NCBI GenBank assembly: GCA_902497215.1 | Contig: CABVEH010000012.1 | Coordinates: 1 to 13,503, forward strand | Length of the DNA: 13,503 bases | Source of the DNA: an uncultured Eggerthellaceae bacterium | GTDB taxonomy: Bacteria; Actinomycetota; Coriobacteriia; Coriobacteriales; Eggerthellaceae | Reading direction: 5' to 3' | In this document: positions 5,901-13,442 of the stretch, piece by piece | Numbering within the stretch: the stretch's first letter is position 1 | Layout: every line of letters starts with the position of its first letter | Position numbers and translations under genes: made by a program | The notes under the pieces: model-generated | What the model was told of the DNA's origin: nothing | The model's input: only the letters and a program-made list of their open reading frames with translations | Database searches by the model: none

Positions 5901-8900
5901 CCTGTTTATGAAGGAACTACGCAGCAGTTCGTCTTGGCTCCCGGCACCGGCTATCAGATCAGCCAGGTGAAGGTCGACAATAGGCTCATAGATTCCAGCG
6001 ATTCGAACATCACGCTGCAGGGAAGGACGCTGGAGCTGAAGAACATAACGAAGGACACGAGCGTGTCGGTGACCTTCAAGAAGGTAGGCTCCGTAACGGC
6101 ATCGACGTATGTGGTCAACACTCAAAAAACAGGACAGGGCAACATAAGCCCATCAGGCGCCGTGGTGGTGGGCGTCGGCGGCGACGTCAGCTATTCCGTC
6201 ATTCCGGCCAATGGCTGGTACGTGCAGGACGTGCGTGCGCTGTATACCGAGACGGGTTCCGACGCCGGCATCAGCCTGTTGAGCCTGTACGACAAGCAGA
6301 CCTTCTCGTTCGTTCTTTCCGACGTGCAGGAGAACACGACCGTGTGGGCCATCTTCGCCCAGGGCGACGAGAACGGGAAGATTCCTGGAACGGGGGATCC
6401 CAACGACCCCACCTCTGGCGAAGACGTGCCCAAACCGCCTAATCCTGGCGATATCATCAACATCCCGCCAGGCAACCTGACCATCAACCCCGACGATACT
6501 CCCGGTGCGGTCGTATCGCCTTCGCCTGGCGACATGGATATCGTGAAGGAGCCCGGCACGGACCACTCCGCCACGGATGTGACGTTCACCGTCACCGTTG
6601 CCGACGGTTACGAGCTGAACACCCCGGTGCCTGGCAACGGAATCGTGGTTAAGGATGGCGACAACAACGTGTCCGACCGCGCTTCGTTCAAGCAGGTTGG
6701 AGAAGGCGTGTGGACGGTCACGGTTCCGAAGGAGCTCGTCACCGAGAAGCTGAAGCTTGAGGTGAACACGCATCCCAAGCAGGGCTCTACCGAGCAGGCG
6801 GACCTGAAGAAGGTCTCGTTGACCGTGGCAGGAGACGGGTACATAACGCCCGGCATGCTGAAGGTTGGAGACAAGACCGGTACAGTGCAGGTGGAGAACG
6901 GCAAGAACCAGACGTTCAACTTCTTCGCCGCCGATGGATGGAAGCTTCACACGGTGTACTTGAACGGAAAACCCACCACTGTTGCCGACAACGTGCTGAC
7001 TGTTCCCAACATCCAGCAGGACACCACCATCGAGGCCGTCTTCTCGAAGCTGGGCCCCGACGAGCCGCAGCCCCCAAAGCCCAAGACGTGGAACGTCACG
7101 ATACTGCAGGGCAACAACGGCGAGGTCTCGCCTTCCGGCACCGTTGCCGTCATCGACGGAAGCAGCCTGACGATTTCCTCGCAGCCCAAGCAGGGGTATC
7201 ACGCCGTGGCCAAGGTCGACGGCGTCGAGGTTCCGGTGTTGGGCAATTCGGTAGAGCTCGCCAAAGTGATCAAGAACACGACGGTCAACATCGATTTCGT
7301 GCAGACGGTGCAAACGCAGTATCGTCTGCTCTCGGTGAATTCCAGCGGGCCTGGCACCACGTCGCCGTCGGGAACGTCGCTTGTGGTGGATGGCAAGCAG
7401 CAGGTCATCACGCTTGTTCCCGACGACGGCAAGAAGGTGAAGTCCGTCGTCGTTAACGGCACTTCGCGCATTCGCGACGTCGCTGCTTCGACCATGTCGT
7501 TGAACCTGGGCGCCATCACTCAGAACACCACGGTGGAAGTCGAGTTCTGCAACCCCGAAGACGTGCCTTCGGGCACCCCGATCCTGCCTCCGAACGGCAC
7601 TGCCGTAACCTATCATACGGTTACGACCAGCGTGCCTAGCGGCGGAGGCGTCGTGCTTCCGGCAGGGGCCACTGTGGCCGATGGCGGGGCCGTGGACCTG
7701 ACAATCATGGCCAACAACGGCTACGAGTTCGAAAGCGTCACGGTAAACGGCGTCGACCGCAGCAGCCGCGTGCAAGACGGCACCTTGAGCCTGACCGGAA
7801 TCGCGGCCGACACCGCCGTGGCCGCTAGGTTCAAGAAAAGCCAGTCGTCCGACCTAGAAAAGTACTATACGGTGTTCGTGAATTCCAACGGGAACGGGTC
7901 CGTGTCGCCTGCAGGCGCCGTCACGGTGGCCGCAGGTGGAAGCCAGACCATAACCATCATGCCCGACCCGGGATACAAGGTGCGCGACATAGTGGTCAAC
8001 GACGTGTCCAGCGGACGCGGATTCACTGGGTCTGCATACACGCTATTCAACGTGACCGAGGACAAGAACGTCGTCGTAAGCTTCGAGAAGCTGGGCAACG
8101 GCGACACGGGAACCAGCGTTCTTACCCACGACGTCGTCGCCACCTCCACCGTGAACGGACGCGTTTCCCCCGAGGGAACCATCAAGGTTGCCGACGGCAA
8201 GAATGCAAGCTTTACCTTCGTGCCGAACGAGGGCTACAAGCTGTCCTATGTCATAGTGGATGGAAACGACATTCCCGCCCAGTACATCGTGAACAATCAA
8301 TATATCTTCACAGAGGTTCGTGAGGCGCATTCGCTTCATGCGGTGTTCGCAAGGGATAGCGAAAGCGCAGACGAGTTCGTGACTGTGTCTGTTGGACGCA
8401 CGCTGAATGGCACCATCATGCCGTCCGGAAGCGTTTTGGTGAAGAAGAACGACCCTAAGGAGTTCGTCGTCACCCCGTTCTATGGATATAAGGTCGAGGA
8501 TATCTTGGTGGATGGCGCATCCATTGGTAAGTCGGATATTGCGTCTGGCAACCCCATTGCTACCAGCCGTTACGAGTACAGCAATGGACTCTTGAAGCTG
8601 CTGTCCGTGAATCGGGATATGACGGTAACTGCCACCTTCAGCAAGAAGCTGATCACCCCTGGCGACCCTGATTCGCCGACCTATGTGCCCATCACCGGCG
8701 ACACCGATGCCAATCCGCCCAACAGCGGTGCTGGCGGAAGCACGTCCATCGGAGGCGGCGGCTATATGGAGGAGCCCGGCGACGATGCGACCGATGAGGA
8801 GAGGAACCCGCACATCACCATCACGCCCGACCCGGGCAGCATGATCGACAAGGTCGAAGTCACCTACGGCGACGGCAGCAAGACCGTGGTCACCGACGAC

Positions 8901-11900
8901 GGCACATTCGAGTACGACAAGGACGGCAACCTGGTCGACTCTTCGGGGAACCCTGTCACGGATGGCAGCGGCAACAACATCAAATATCCCAGCGTCGGAA
9001 GCCCGGCGCGTCCGACCGAGCCGCATCCGAACGCCCAAGACATTTACGAGCAGGGCTACATAGAGGTCGATGGCGACAAGGCTGCTGAAACCGGTGGCCT
9101 GGATGTGGACGTGACTTTCCGCCCGCAAACCGACCAGGAAAAGACCGACATCGAGAACGGCACGCTGATTCCTGCGACCTATTACGAGATCAACGCTACA
9201 TACTCGGGTGGCGGCCGCATGTTCCCCGAGGGCCGCGTGAAGGTGGCCGAAGGCCAGAACATGATCTTCCAGATGCTTCCCAGCAATGGCTACGAGCTTT
9301 CTTCGCTCACTGTTACCGATGCCGAAGGCCGGAGCAGCGATGCCATGGGGGATGTGACCAGCAGCCGCAAGTATATATTCACCAACATGAACGGCAACAA
9401 GTCCATCAATGCCACCTTCGGGTTTGTGAACAACGATGTGGTGCGCTACAGCGTCACGGCTTCATCCAACGTGGACGGGGGCGTCTCTCCTGCTTCGGCG
9501 TCGGTTCCTAGGGGCTCCGACGCGGTCGTGTACCTTTTCCCACCAGCCGGGCAGAAGGTTGCCAACGTCACCGTGACCAAGGACGGCACCGAGATTCTTA
9601 ACACGAACGATTTCGTGCAGCCCATGTACACCGCAACGAACGTTGACGGCAACATCGACGTGCGCGTAACTTACGAGGCGGCAGGCCCCGACGAGCCCAC
9701 TTGGACGGTCGAGTCGGTGCGGGTGACTGCGAACACGCCTGGCGGCAACGGCAAGGTTTCGCCTTCCGAGGCCACCGTGCCCGTTGGCTCGCCGCAGACG
9801 TTCTTCTTCGAGCCCGAGCCGGGGTATGTGGTTGACTACGTTCTGTTCAACGACGTGTCCACCGAGCTCCGGAACAACCCAGCGTCCTTCACCGTGACGC
9901 CTTCGAAGGGCGCCGAGAACAACCTTGCGGTGTACTTCAAGGAAGCTACTTCGCGCGACAAGCAGTTCACTACCGTGAGGCCTGTCGTGAACGGCGGTCA
10001 CGCTACGGTCGATCCCAGAAGCATGAACGTGGAAGTGGGCAGCAGCGTGCAGTTCTACGTGTCGCCTGAGAATGGCTACACCATCGATTCCGTGAAGGTC
10101 GATGGCTGGGACGTGCCCTTCAAGCCGGCGCTTCCCGAAGGCGTTCCCGCACAGACGGGTGCGGAATATACCATGTATGTGGTTACGATCGACAACGTGC
10201 AGCCAGGCGCCAAGGTGGAAATCAACACCAAGACCACCAACAAGAGGCCGATCGAAATAAAGAAGCACCAGCTTACCGTGAATGGCGAGAACGTCATGTA
10301 CACCCCGATGGGAATCTTGAACCTGCCCGAGGGCGGCAATCAGGTCATCACCATCGACCCGCTGGCCGGCTATTACCTGGATTCGATCATGGTCACCGAG
10401 AGGGATGCTTCGGGCAACGCCGTGGGAGAGCCGGTCGACATGACTGATTCAGTCAAGGACAACAAGTTCACCGTGACCATGGGCACTTACGACAAAGAGG
10501 TCTACATCAAGTACCTCATGGTCGGCGGCGACGAGAAACCGACGCCTGCATATGTCACCCTAGGTAGCACGAAGATGGAGGACGGCCGCGACGTGAACGC
10601 CACCATCTCGCTTCAGCGCGAGAGCGACGGCACGCTGATTCCGCTGACCGTGGATCCGGTCACTCGCAAGCTTCTTGGGTCCGACGGGCAACCGCTCGAG
10701 TTCGTGCGCGGCGGTGTGTACACCTTCTATGCGACGGCGCCTGCCATCGACGGCAAGCAGGTCATCCTGAGCAGTGCCACGTACAACGGTAACGCGCAGA
10801 ACGTTCCCAACCTCACGGGCATGGTCGCCAACGTGAAGCTGAACGCCAACGGCACGCTCGACCTTGTGTTCCGCGAGCTGAAGGACGGCGAGAAGCCCAT
10901 CGTCACGCAGGAATTCAACGTCAAGTTTGAAATCGTTGGCGGCGGACAGGGCAGCATCAATCCCGACACTGCACTTACGGGGATTACCGTGCAGCTAGGC
11001 AATTCCACCGGCCCCATCGCGATGACTCCCGGTGGTGACAACTGGATGATTGGTAGCGTCACCGAGCTGTATTTCGACAAGGATGGCAACCAGGTCGGTG
11101 ATGCGGTAACCGTCGATCCGCGCAGGTACAAGGACGAGACGTACAGCTGCACCCCCAGCTGCGATACCGTCGTGCAGGTCGAGTTCGTGGAGTGCGCCAT
11201 CGTCGACGTGCAGTGGGACAAGTCGCTTGGCTTCGTGGCACCCAACCCCACCACCCAGTACTTGAAACTTCCCGTTAGCGAGATCGGCGAACCCTTCGCT
11301 TTCGTGGTCGCGCCCTTCGAGGACTGCTACGTGGACAGCTTCACCGTGACGCCCGAAGGCGGCCAGGAAGTCAGCTACTTCGATAATCTGACGCAGACGC
11401 AATCGGTTGTGGACTACCTGTCGGGTGCCGGCTACAGCGTGGTCGACTTCACCGAGGGCGGAAGCGTCGCCGCTCCCGAAAGCACCGACGGCACCTACAG
11501 CACCCAAGCTGCAGCTTCCTATGCCGTGCAGGCTCGCGAGCTACGTGCGGGCGATTTCAACCCGATTGACTACAACGGGTTCATTCCCGAGAAGGGGACT
11601 GCGATGCAAAACGCCTATGGCGTGCAGACGCAGCTCGACCCGAACAAGACCACGGTGAGAGTCGGCCTGTACACCACAAGGGCCGTTCAGCAGAACTACA
11701 CGATAACCCCGAGCGTGAAGGGAACTGGCGGTCGCATATCGCCCTCGATTCCCGTGACCGTGAGAGGCGGTCTCGACCAGACGTTCAACCTGATCGCCGA
11801 CAACGGCTACAGCGTGAAGGCTGTTCTTATTGACGGCAGCCCTATAACCGGAGACCAACTTGGAACGAATGGCACGTCCTACACGTTCTTCAACGTCGAC

Positions 11901-12110
11901 CGCGACCATACGATCGAGGTCGAGTTCGGGCCCATAACCAGCAGCGAGTCGCAGCGTCTGCTGCGTGTGGCCAGCAGCTTGGCCCGCACGGGCGACCTTG
12001 CCGGCCCTGCTATTGGATGCCTGCTGTTGGTGGCTGCTGCTGGTTTGATGGTTACTGCCGTAAGCTACATCCGCCGCCGCAACCGCAGACGCCAGCGTTA
12101 CCAGCAGTAG
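2937..12110 (+). CDS. Giant wall-anchored repeat protein (3057 aa) with LARTG sorting signal
   Basis: A signal peptide (residues 1-32, cleavage after LAWA) leads into a non-repetitive acidic N-terminal region to about residue 400, the most likely ligand-binding part. About twenty diverged repeats of 75-95 residues follow, of the bacterial-repeat type (Flg_new_2/InlB B-repeat-like). Each has a G-x-V/I-x-P-S/A-G turn, a GYKV-like turn and V-x-V-N/D-G, then a closing NVT..T.V.V.F strand. A typical one spans residues 1643-1721 and the last about 2920-3002. Pro/Gly/Asp-rich linkers lie at about 1150-1185 and 1907-1960. The C-terminus has LARTGD (3015-3020), a membrane helix (about 3021-3045) and an Arg-rich tail. 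LAxTG is the motif used by class E sortases of Actinobacteria, so covalent wall attachment is expected. SD: AGGA at 2927-2930, 6 nt before the ATG. The gene is intact. The role is probably adhesion or matrix building; the ligand is unknown. Confidence 0.9.
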   Translation: MKLATKKLFHNLLAIAVSVCMVCTMTPSLAWATGGSGVSSENSAINAWDSEGGNTASGSTDVLGKVYDANFKFDSITPGTNYESKSDFVTAVTGRDRLEATFPQDHLPDNYTVKWYIQEVQVNPDFDSTQPESKDNPKTILVGTATEIASDTYTKANTPTNDAVPTFTYPVASPGSGHDGMSPADLPMDNGKRYEFSVIMTDPDGNEASATTQISLLPDYPSQIIQGTPEAYEDFSVSGNIFQDFTIPPAVSVLEVTQLPNDNATAQKIQNAAANNKNGAETVEEVNQLELINNAKPDDKDPYEGSLAVRIPLPDSLKNADPAPAEGDKYNVYIADEDGNVTIKEGEVTWAIDSEGNRLKDSEGNDIPVVIVDIEGTGVELGSFGIGVPVAGTYFMTTKIDSSTPSQSAGSIGAAMSPSGTSMKKPLGTASTFSTYAIAPGYRFAGFVLSVNGTNKAIESTDLGYNSVTITPNAYGIQENDEVVLTARYASYNVGSDTRTVAASLNCESGASGNYTVSTVYAQGKKDASGNEFKPLGATLTDRTVTTSSALSNTAVDRNVGLLLNFRPSSGTYVKSVIINDRETAFQGTSLLLGSVSEDLNIRVTYARGQQPQVEQQDVTVQVTKRPNGRLPATLDAEGGSVVGEATYPVSAGGVITVSAKPYKDMYQLTEVLVYSPADSTDSRNIVQHVYVSPNGSDTPPTYPNDQITLYNITSDMRIELVYKIMPAYIDVEAGEGGWWEWIPGGSTAKVEGASSARMSKAARAASVGARDNQSGGSLILNNEGDYARLVIHEEEGYELGNVMINGNRVNNLLTKRPDSSGGYYYTLTVYLGEAGSAPSNIGDDPEFPGQPDNIFYTSSNNTKVSMTFNPAVIPAPHFNVITTSVTSFGGGTITPTRNVEDGGTAVINFFPDEGYKVENVWLDEYLLEPDDEAFSDHGLTLTLQNVNADHKVQVSFTSGEQQGGDKKRHTVTATAGVGGSITPSGQFPVYEGTTQQFVLAPGTGYQISQVKVDNRLIDSSDSNITLQGRTLELKNITKDTSVSVTFKKVGSVTASTYVVNTQKTGQGNISPSGAVVVGVGGDVSYSVIPANGWYVQDVRALYTETGSDAGISLLSLYDKQTFSFVLSDVQENTTVWAIFAQGDENGKIPGTGDPNDPTSGEDVPKPPNPGDIINIPPGNLTINPDDTPGAVVSPSPGDMDIVKEPGTDHSATDVTFTVTVADGYELNTPVPGNGIVVKDGDNNVSDRASFKQVGEGVWTVTVPKELVTEKLKLEVNTHPKQGSTEQADLKKVSLTVAGDGYITPGMLKVGDKTGTVQVENGKNQTFNFFAADGWKLHTVYLNGKPTTVADNVLTVPNIQQDTTIEAVFSKLGPDEPQPPKPKTWNVTILQGNNGEVSPSGTVAVIDGSSLTISSQPKQGYHAVAKVDGVEVPVLGNSVELAKVIKNTTVNIDFVQTVQTQYRLLSVNSSGPGTTSPSGTSLVVDGKQQVITLVPDDGKKVKSVVVNGTSRIRDVAASTMSLNLGAITQNTTVEVEFCNPEDVPSGTPILPPNGTAVTYHTVTTSVPSGGGVVLPAGATVADGGAVDLTIMANNGYEFESVTVNGVDRSSRVQDGTLSLTGIAADTAVAARFKKSQSSDLEKYYTVFVNSNGNGSVSPAGAVTVAAGGSQTITIMPDPGYKVRDIVVNDVSSGRGFTGSAYTLFNVTEDKNVVVSFEKLGNGDTGTSVLTHDVVATSTVNGRVSPEGTIKVADGKNASFTFVPNEGYKLSYVIVDGNDIPAQYIVNNQYIFTEVREAHSLHAVFARDSESADEFVTVSVGRTLNGTIMPSGSVLVKKNDPKEFVVTPFYGYKVEDILVDGASIGKSDIASGNPIATSRYEYSNGLLKLLSVNRDMTVTATFSKKLITPGDPDSPTYVPITGDTDANPPNSGAGGSTSIGGGGYMEEPGDDATDEERNPHITITPDPGSMIDKVEVTYGDGSKTVVTDDGTFEYDKDGNLVDSSGNPVTDGSGNNIKYPSVGSPARPTEPHPNAQDIYEQGYIEVDGDKAAETGGLDVDVTFRPQTDQEKTDIENGTLIPATYYEINATYSGGGRMFPEGRVKVAEGQNMIFQMLPSNGYELSSLTVTDAEGRSSDAMGDVTSSRKYIFTNMNGNKSINATFGFVNNDVVRYSVTASSNVDGGVSPASASVPRGSDAVVYLFPPAGQKVANVTVTKDGTEILNTNDFVQPMYTATNVDGNIDVRVTYEAAGPDEPTWTVESVRVTANTPGGNGKVSPSEATVPVGSPQTFFFEPEPGYVVDYVLFNDVSTELRNNPASFTVTPSKGAENNLAVYFKEATSRDKQFTTVRPVVNGGHATVDPRSMNVEVGSSVQFYVSPENGYTIDSVKVDGWDVPFKPALPEGVPAQTGAEYTMYVVTIDNVQPGAKVEINTKTTNKRPIEIKKHQLTVNGENVMYTPMGILNLPEGGNQVITIDPLAGYYLDSIMVTERDASGNAVGEPVDMTDSVKDNKFTVTMGTYDKEVYIKYLMVGGDEKPTPAYVTLGSTKMEDGRDVNATISLQRESDGTLIPLTVDPVTRKLLGSDGQPLEFVRGGVYTFYATAPAIDGKQVILSSATYNGNAQNVPNLTGMVANVKLNANGTLDLVFRELKDGEKPIVTQEFNVKFEIVGGGQGSINPDTALTGITVQLGNSTGPIAMTPGGDNWMIGSVTELYFDKDGNQVGDAVTVDPRRYKDETYSCTPSCDTVVQVEFVECAIVDVQWDKSLGFVAPNPTTQYLKLPVSEIGEPFAFVVAPFEDCYVDSFTVTPEGGQEVSYFDNLTQTQSVVDYLSGAGYSVVDFTEGGSVAAPESTDGTYSTQAAASYAVQARELRAGDFNPIDYNGFIPEKGTAMQNAYGVQTQLDPNKTTVRVGLYTTRAVQQNYTITPSVKGTGGRISPSIPVTVRGGLDQTFNLIADNGYSVKAVLIDGSPITGDQLGTNGTSYTFFNVDRDHTIEVEFGPITSSESQRLLRVASSLARTGDLAGPAIGCLLLVAAAGLMVTAVSYIRRRNRRRQRYQQ

Positions 12111-12183
12111 GGTCGTGGCTTGCGCGCAATGGCTAGCGAGCTTGTTGCCAATGCGCGAAGGCTAACAAGAGAGCGTGAAACGA

Positions 12184-12214
12184 AAGGGCCGGGGATCTCT
12201 CCCCGGCCCTTCTT
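12184..12214 (+). terminator. Strong rho-independent terminator after the giant gene
   Basis: AAGGGCCGGGGA (12184-12195) pairs perfectly with TCCCCGGCCCTT (12200-12211) over 12 bp around a 4-nt loop TCTC. A short CTT follows. It lies 73 nt after the TAG at 12110 and should also limit read-through into the converging toxin-antitoxin genes. Confidence 0.85.
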
Positions 12215-12327
12215 GATTGATGCATTCAGCTGTCGCGTTCTCATATGCTCCCCTTTGTTTGATACATGAAATGACGGGGTTGAAGCGCTTTTTCTTATGC
12301 TGAACTGGGAACTCTTGCAAATTTAGA

Positions 12328-12401
12328 CAAAAATGCAAACTTATAAAGCTGCAAAAGTGCAAAAATGCAAGGTTGATTTGGTTCGAAAGCGCAAAAATGC
12401 A
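12328..12401. repeat. Three CAAAAATGCA copies at exact 32-bp spacing
   Basis: The identical 10-mer CAAAAATGCA starts at 12328, 12360 and 12392, so both steps are exactly 32 bp. The sequence between copies 1 and 2 is partly alike, with about two thirds of the 32 positions identical, as in a decayed tandem repeat. The stretch 12215-12404 is AT-rich and has no gene I can support. The repeats abut the stop codon of the minus-strand toxin gene. Confidence 0.6.
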
Positions 12402-12404
12402 GGT

Positions 12405-12812
12405 TTAGAAGTCTATTTCCGCGACGACGTTGACGCCCATCTTTTCGCAGAGCTGTGCCAGCTTCTTGTCAACCGTGAACAGCGTTGCGTTGTTGCGCTT
12501 GGCGAGCAGCAGATAGAAGAAGTCGTAAGCAGAATGCCCATATCGGCATGCTTCCGTGAAAGCCTCTTCGTAATATCCTTCTGGTGGAACAAGCTCGTCT
12601 ACAAGCGAGACCATCATCGCCAGCAGGTCCATGCAGCGACTTCTGGGGGTATCGCCGAAGGCGAATTGCTTCCAGGCTGCGTTTGAAGCCTCGTTGAAGA
12701 AGAGGGAAGGGGCTACCACGGGCTCGCCGTCGAGCATCAGCATGACCAAGGCATTTCCCTTAGGGGTTTCTTTAGCAATCTCCATGGCGGCAGAGCAGTC
12801 CAACACGATCAT
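12405..12812 (-). CDS. PIN-domain toxin, VapC/FitB-like ribonuclease
   Basis: The protein has 135 residues, the usual VapC size. The PIN fold's four acidic metal-binding residues are all recognisable: D5 in MIVLDCSA, E41 in LFFNEASNA, D97 in HSAYDFFYLLLA and D115 in ATLFTVDKKL. The enzyme is expected to be a Mg-dependent endoribonuclease that slows translation when not held by its antitoxin; the RNA target cannot be read from sequence. The start at 12812 is chosen because the ATG overlaps the antitoxin's TGA (ATGA, 12812-12809), implying translational coupling. The same frame stays open further upstream to 13073, but that part lies inside the antitoxin gene. All key residues are kept, so it is probably active. 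It converges on the giant gene. Confidence 0.9.
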   Translation of the reverse strand: MIVLDCSAAMEIAKETPKGNALVMLMLDGEPVVAPSLFFNEASNAAWKQFAFGDTPRSRCMDLLAMMVSLVDELVPPEGYYEEAFTEACRYGHSAYDFFYLLLAKRNNATLFTVDKKLAQLCEKMGVNVVAEIDF

Positions 12813-13261
12813 GCCAGCGTCTCCTTTACCCAAGAACGGCCTAGGTCGTTGTCGCGGTCTTCCCTGATCAGGTCGGCAGAAGAAGAATAGCCCGGAGGGA
12901 GTTTGATATCGCCCAGGTTCAATTCGTCTATTCGCTTGAACAGCGCTTTGCGCTTGGCGATGCGTTCCTCGCGGCCGATGATGTCGACCATGGGGTTGTG
13001 GATGGAATTCTTCCATGCGGCTTCGCCGGTCCGTGGAAGCGTTGCGGTAGCGGTTGGCGTTGATATGCGGCAAGCGATCGCATCGCTACGCGGCGAATCG
13101 TCTTTATCCACCTCTGTTCCGTCGATGAATCCTTTCGTTGCAAGGTAGATCTTGATGAGTCGCAGCGTCTGCTGGGACATGCTGCGATCGTCCTGCGCGC
13201 AACACTTCTTATAGGCGGTATAGATGTCTTCGGGCATGTCCCGGATCTGCAGGGATGGCAT
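12809..13261 (-). CDS. Ribbon-helix-helix antitoxin, FitA/VapB-like, unusually long
   Basis: The protein has 150 residues. The N-terminus MPSLQIRDMPEDIYTAYKK is a typical FitA-type ribbon-helix-helix start: strand 2-7, helix about 10-22, turn with RSMSQQ, second helix about 28-41. It would dimerise and bind its own promoter. The C-terminal region carries a charged helix (about 97-115) and the tail SSSADLIREDRDNDLG (127-141), which resembles the toxin-wrapping tail of such antitoxins. At 150 residues it is nearly twice the usual 70-90; the extra part is a low-complexity Thr/Asp linker (about 45-85). The SD GGAG lies 5 nt before the ATG on the minus strand, which supports this start. It is the first gene of a two-gene operon with the PIN toxin. 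Confidence 0.88.
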   Translation of the reverse strand: MPSLQIRDMPEDIYTAYKKCCAQDDRSMSQQTLRLIKIYLATKGFIDGTEVDKDDSPRSDAIACRISTPTATATLPRTGEAAWKNSIHNPMVDIIGREERIAKRKALFKRIDELNLGDIKLPPGYSSSADLIREDRDNDLGRSWVKETLA

Positions 13262-13293
13262 ATGGGCTCCTTTCCGCGAAGCATGATGGATTC

Positions 13294-13328
13294 AGTATAT
13301 CATGCGTAATTCATGAACATGCATGAAC
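13294..13328 (-). promoter_or_regulatory. Promoter and probable autoregulatory operator of the toxin-antitoxin operon
   Basis: On the minus strand TGA-TATACT (13302-13294) is an extended -10 element; the predicted start lies near 13287. Directly upstream are the palindrome TTCATGAA (13310-13317), the palindrome ATGCAT (13319-13324) and the direct repeat CATGAAC at 13312-13318 and 13322-13328, which are 10 bp apart. This one-helical-turn spacing fits side-by-side binding of RHH antitoxin dimers over the promoter. The -35 is poor. Confidence 0.5.
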
Positions 13329-13351
13329 GCTTGTTAGCGGGTCGGGGCGAA

Positions 13352-13442
13352 GTGCCAGCGCTCGGGTCTTTTGTCACATTGGCCGGCGATACAGGGTGAC
13401 AGTAGGGTCAGCCAATGTGACAAAAGACCCGAGCGCTGGCAC
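13352..13442. repeat. Long perfect inverted repeat (intergenic hairpin, copy 2)
   Basis: Arms 13352-13383 and 13411-13442 are perfectly complementary over 32 bp with a 27-nt loop. The core CGGGTCTTTTGTCACA matches copy 1 at 14 of 16 positions. The two differing positions are compensated on the other arm, so each hairpin stays perfect. The loop holds TGACAGTAGGG; the reverse strand of the copy 1 loop has TGACAAATAGGG. Nothing recognisable lies in the remaining 13443-13503. Confidence 0.88.

Noticed and set aside
6153..7775. Long minus-strand open frames inside the giant gene (for example 540 residues)
   Set aside because: They are His/Arg/Val-rich shadows caused by the GC-rich codon pattern of the plus-strand gene, with no start signals or domains.
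12162..12362. 66-residue minus-strand frame between the giant gene and the PIN toxin
   Set aside because: It crosses the strong terminator and the 32-bp repeats and shows no protein family features.
12328..12423. CRISPR array from the regularly spaced 10-mers
   Set aside because: The repeats are too short, the intervening sequence is partly alike rather than unique, and no cas gene is present.
12813..13073. N-terminal extension of the PIN toxin to 222 residues
   Set aside because: The added part lies within the antitoxin gene in another frame; the PIN fold starts at MIVLDC and the ATGA overlap is typical of such operons.
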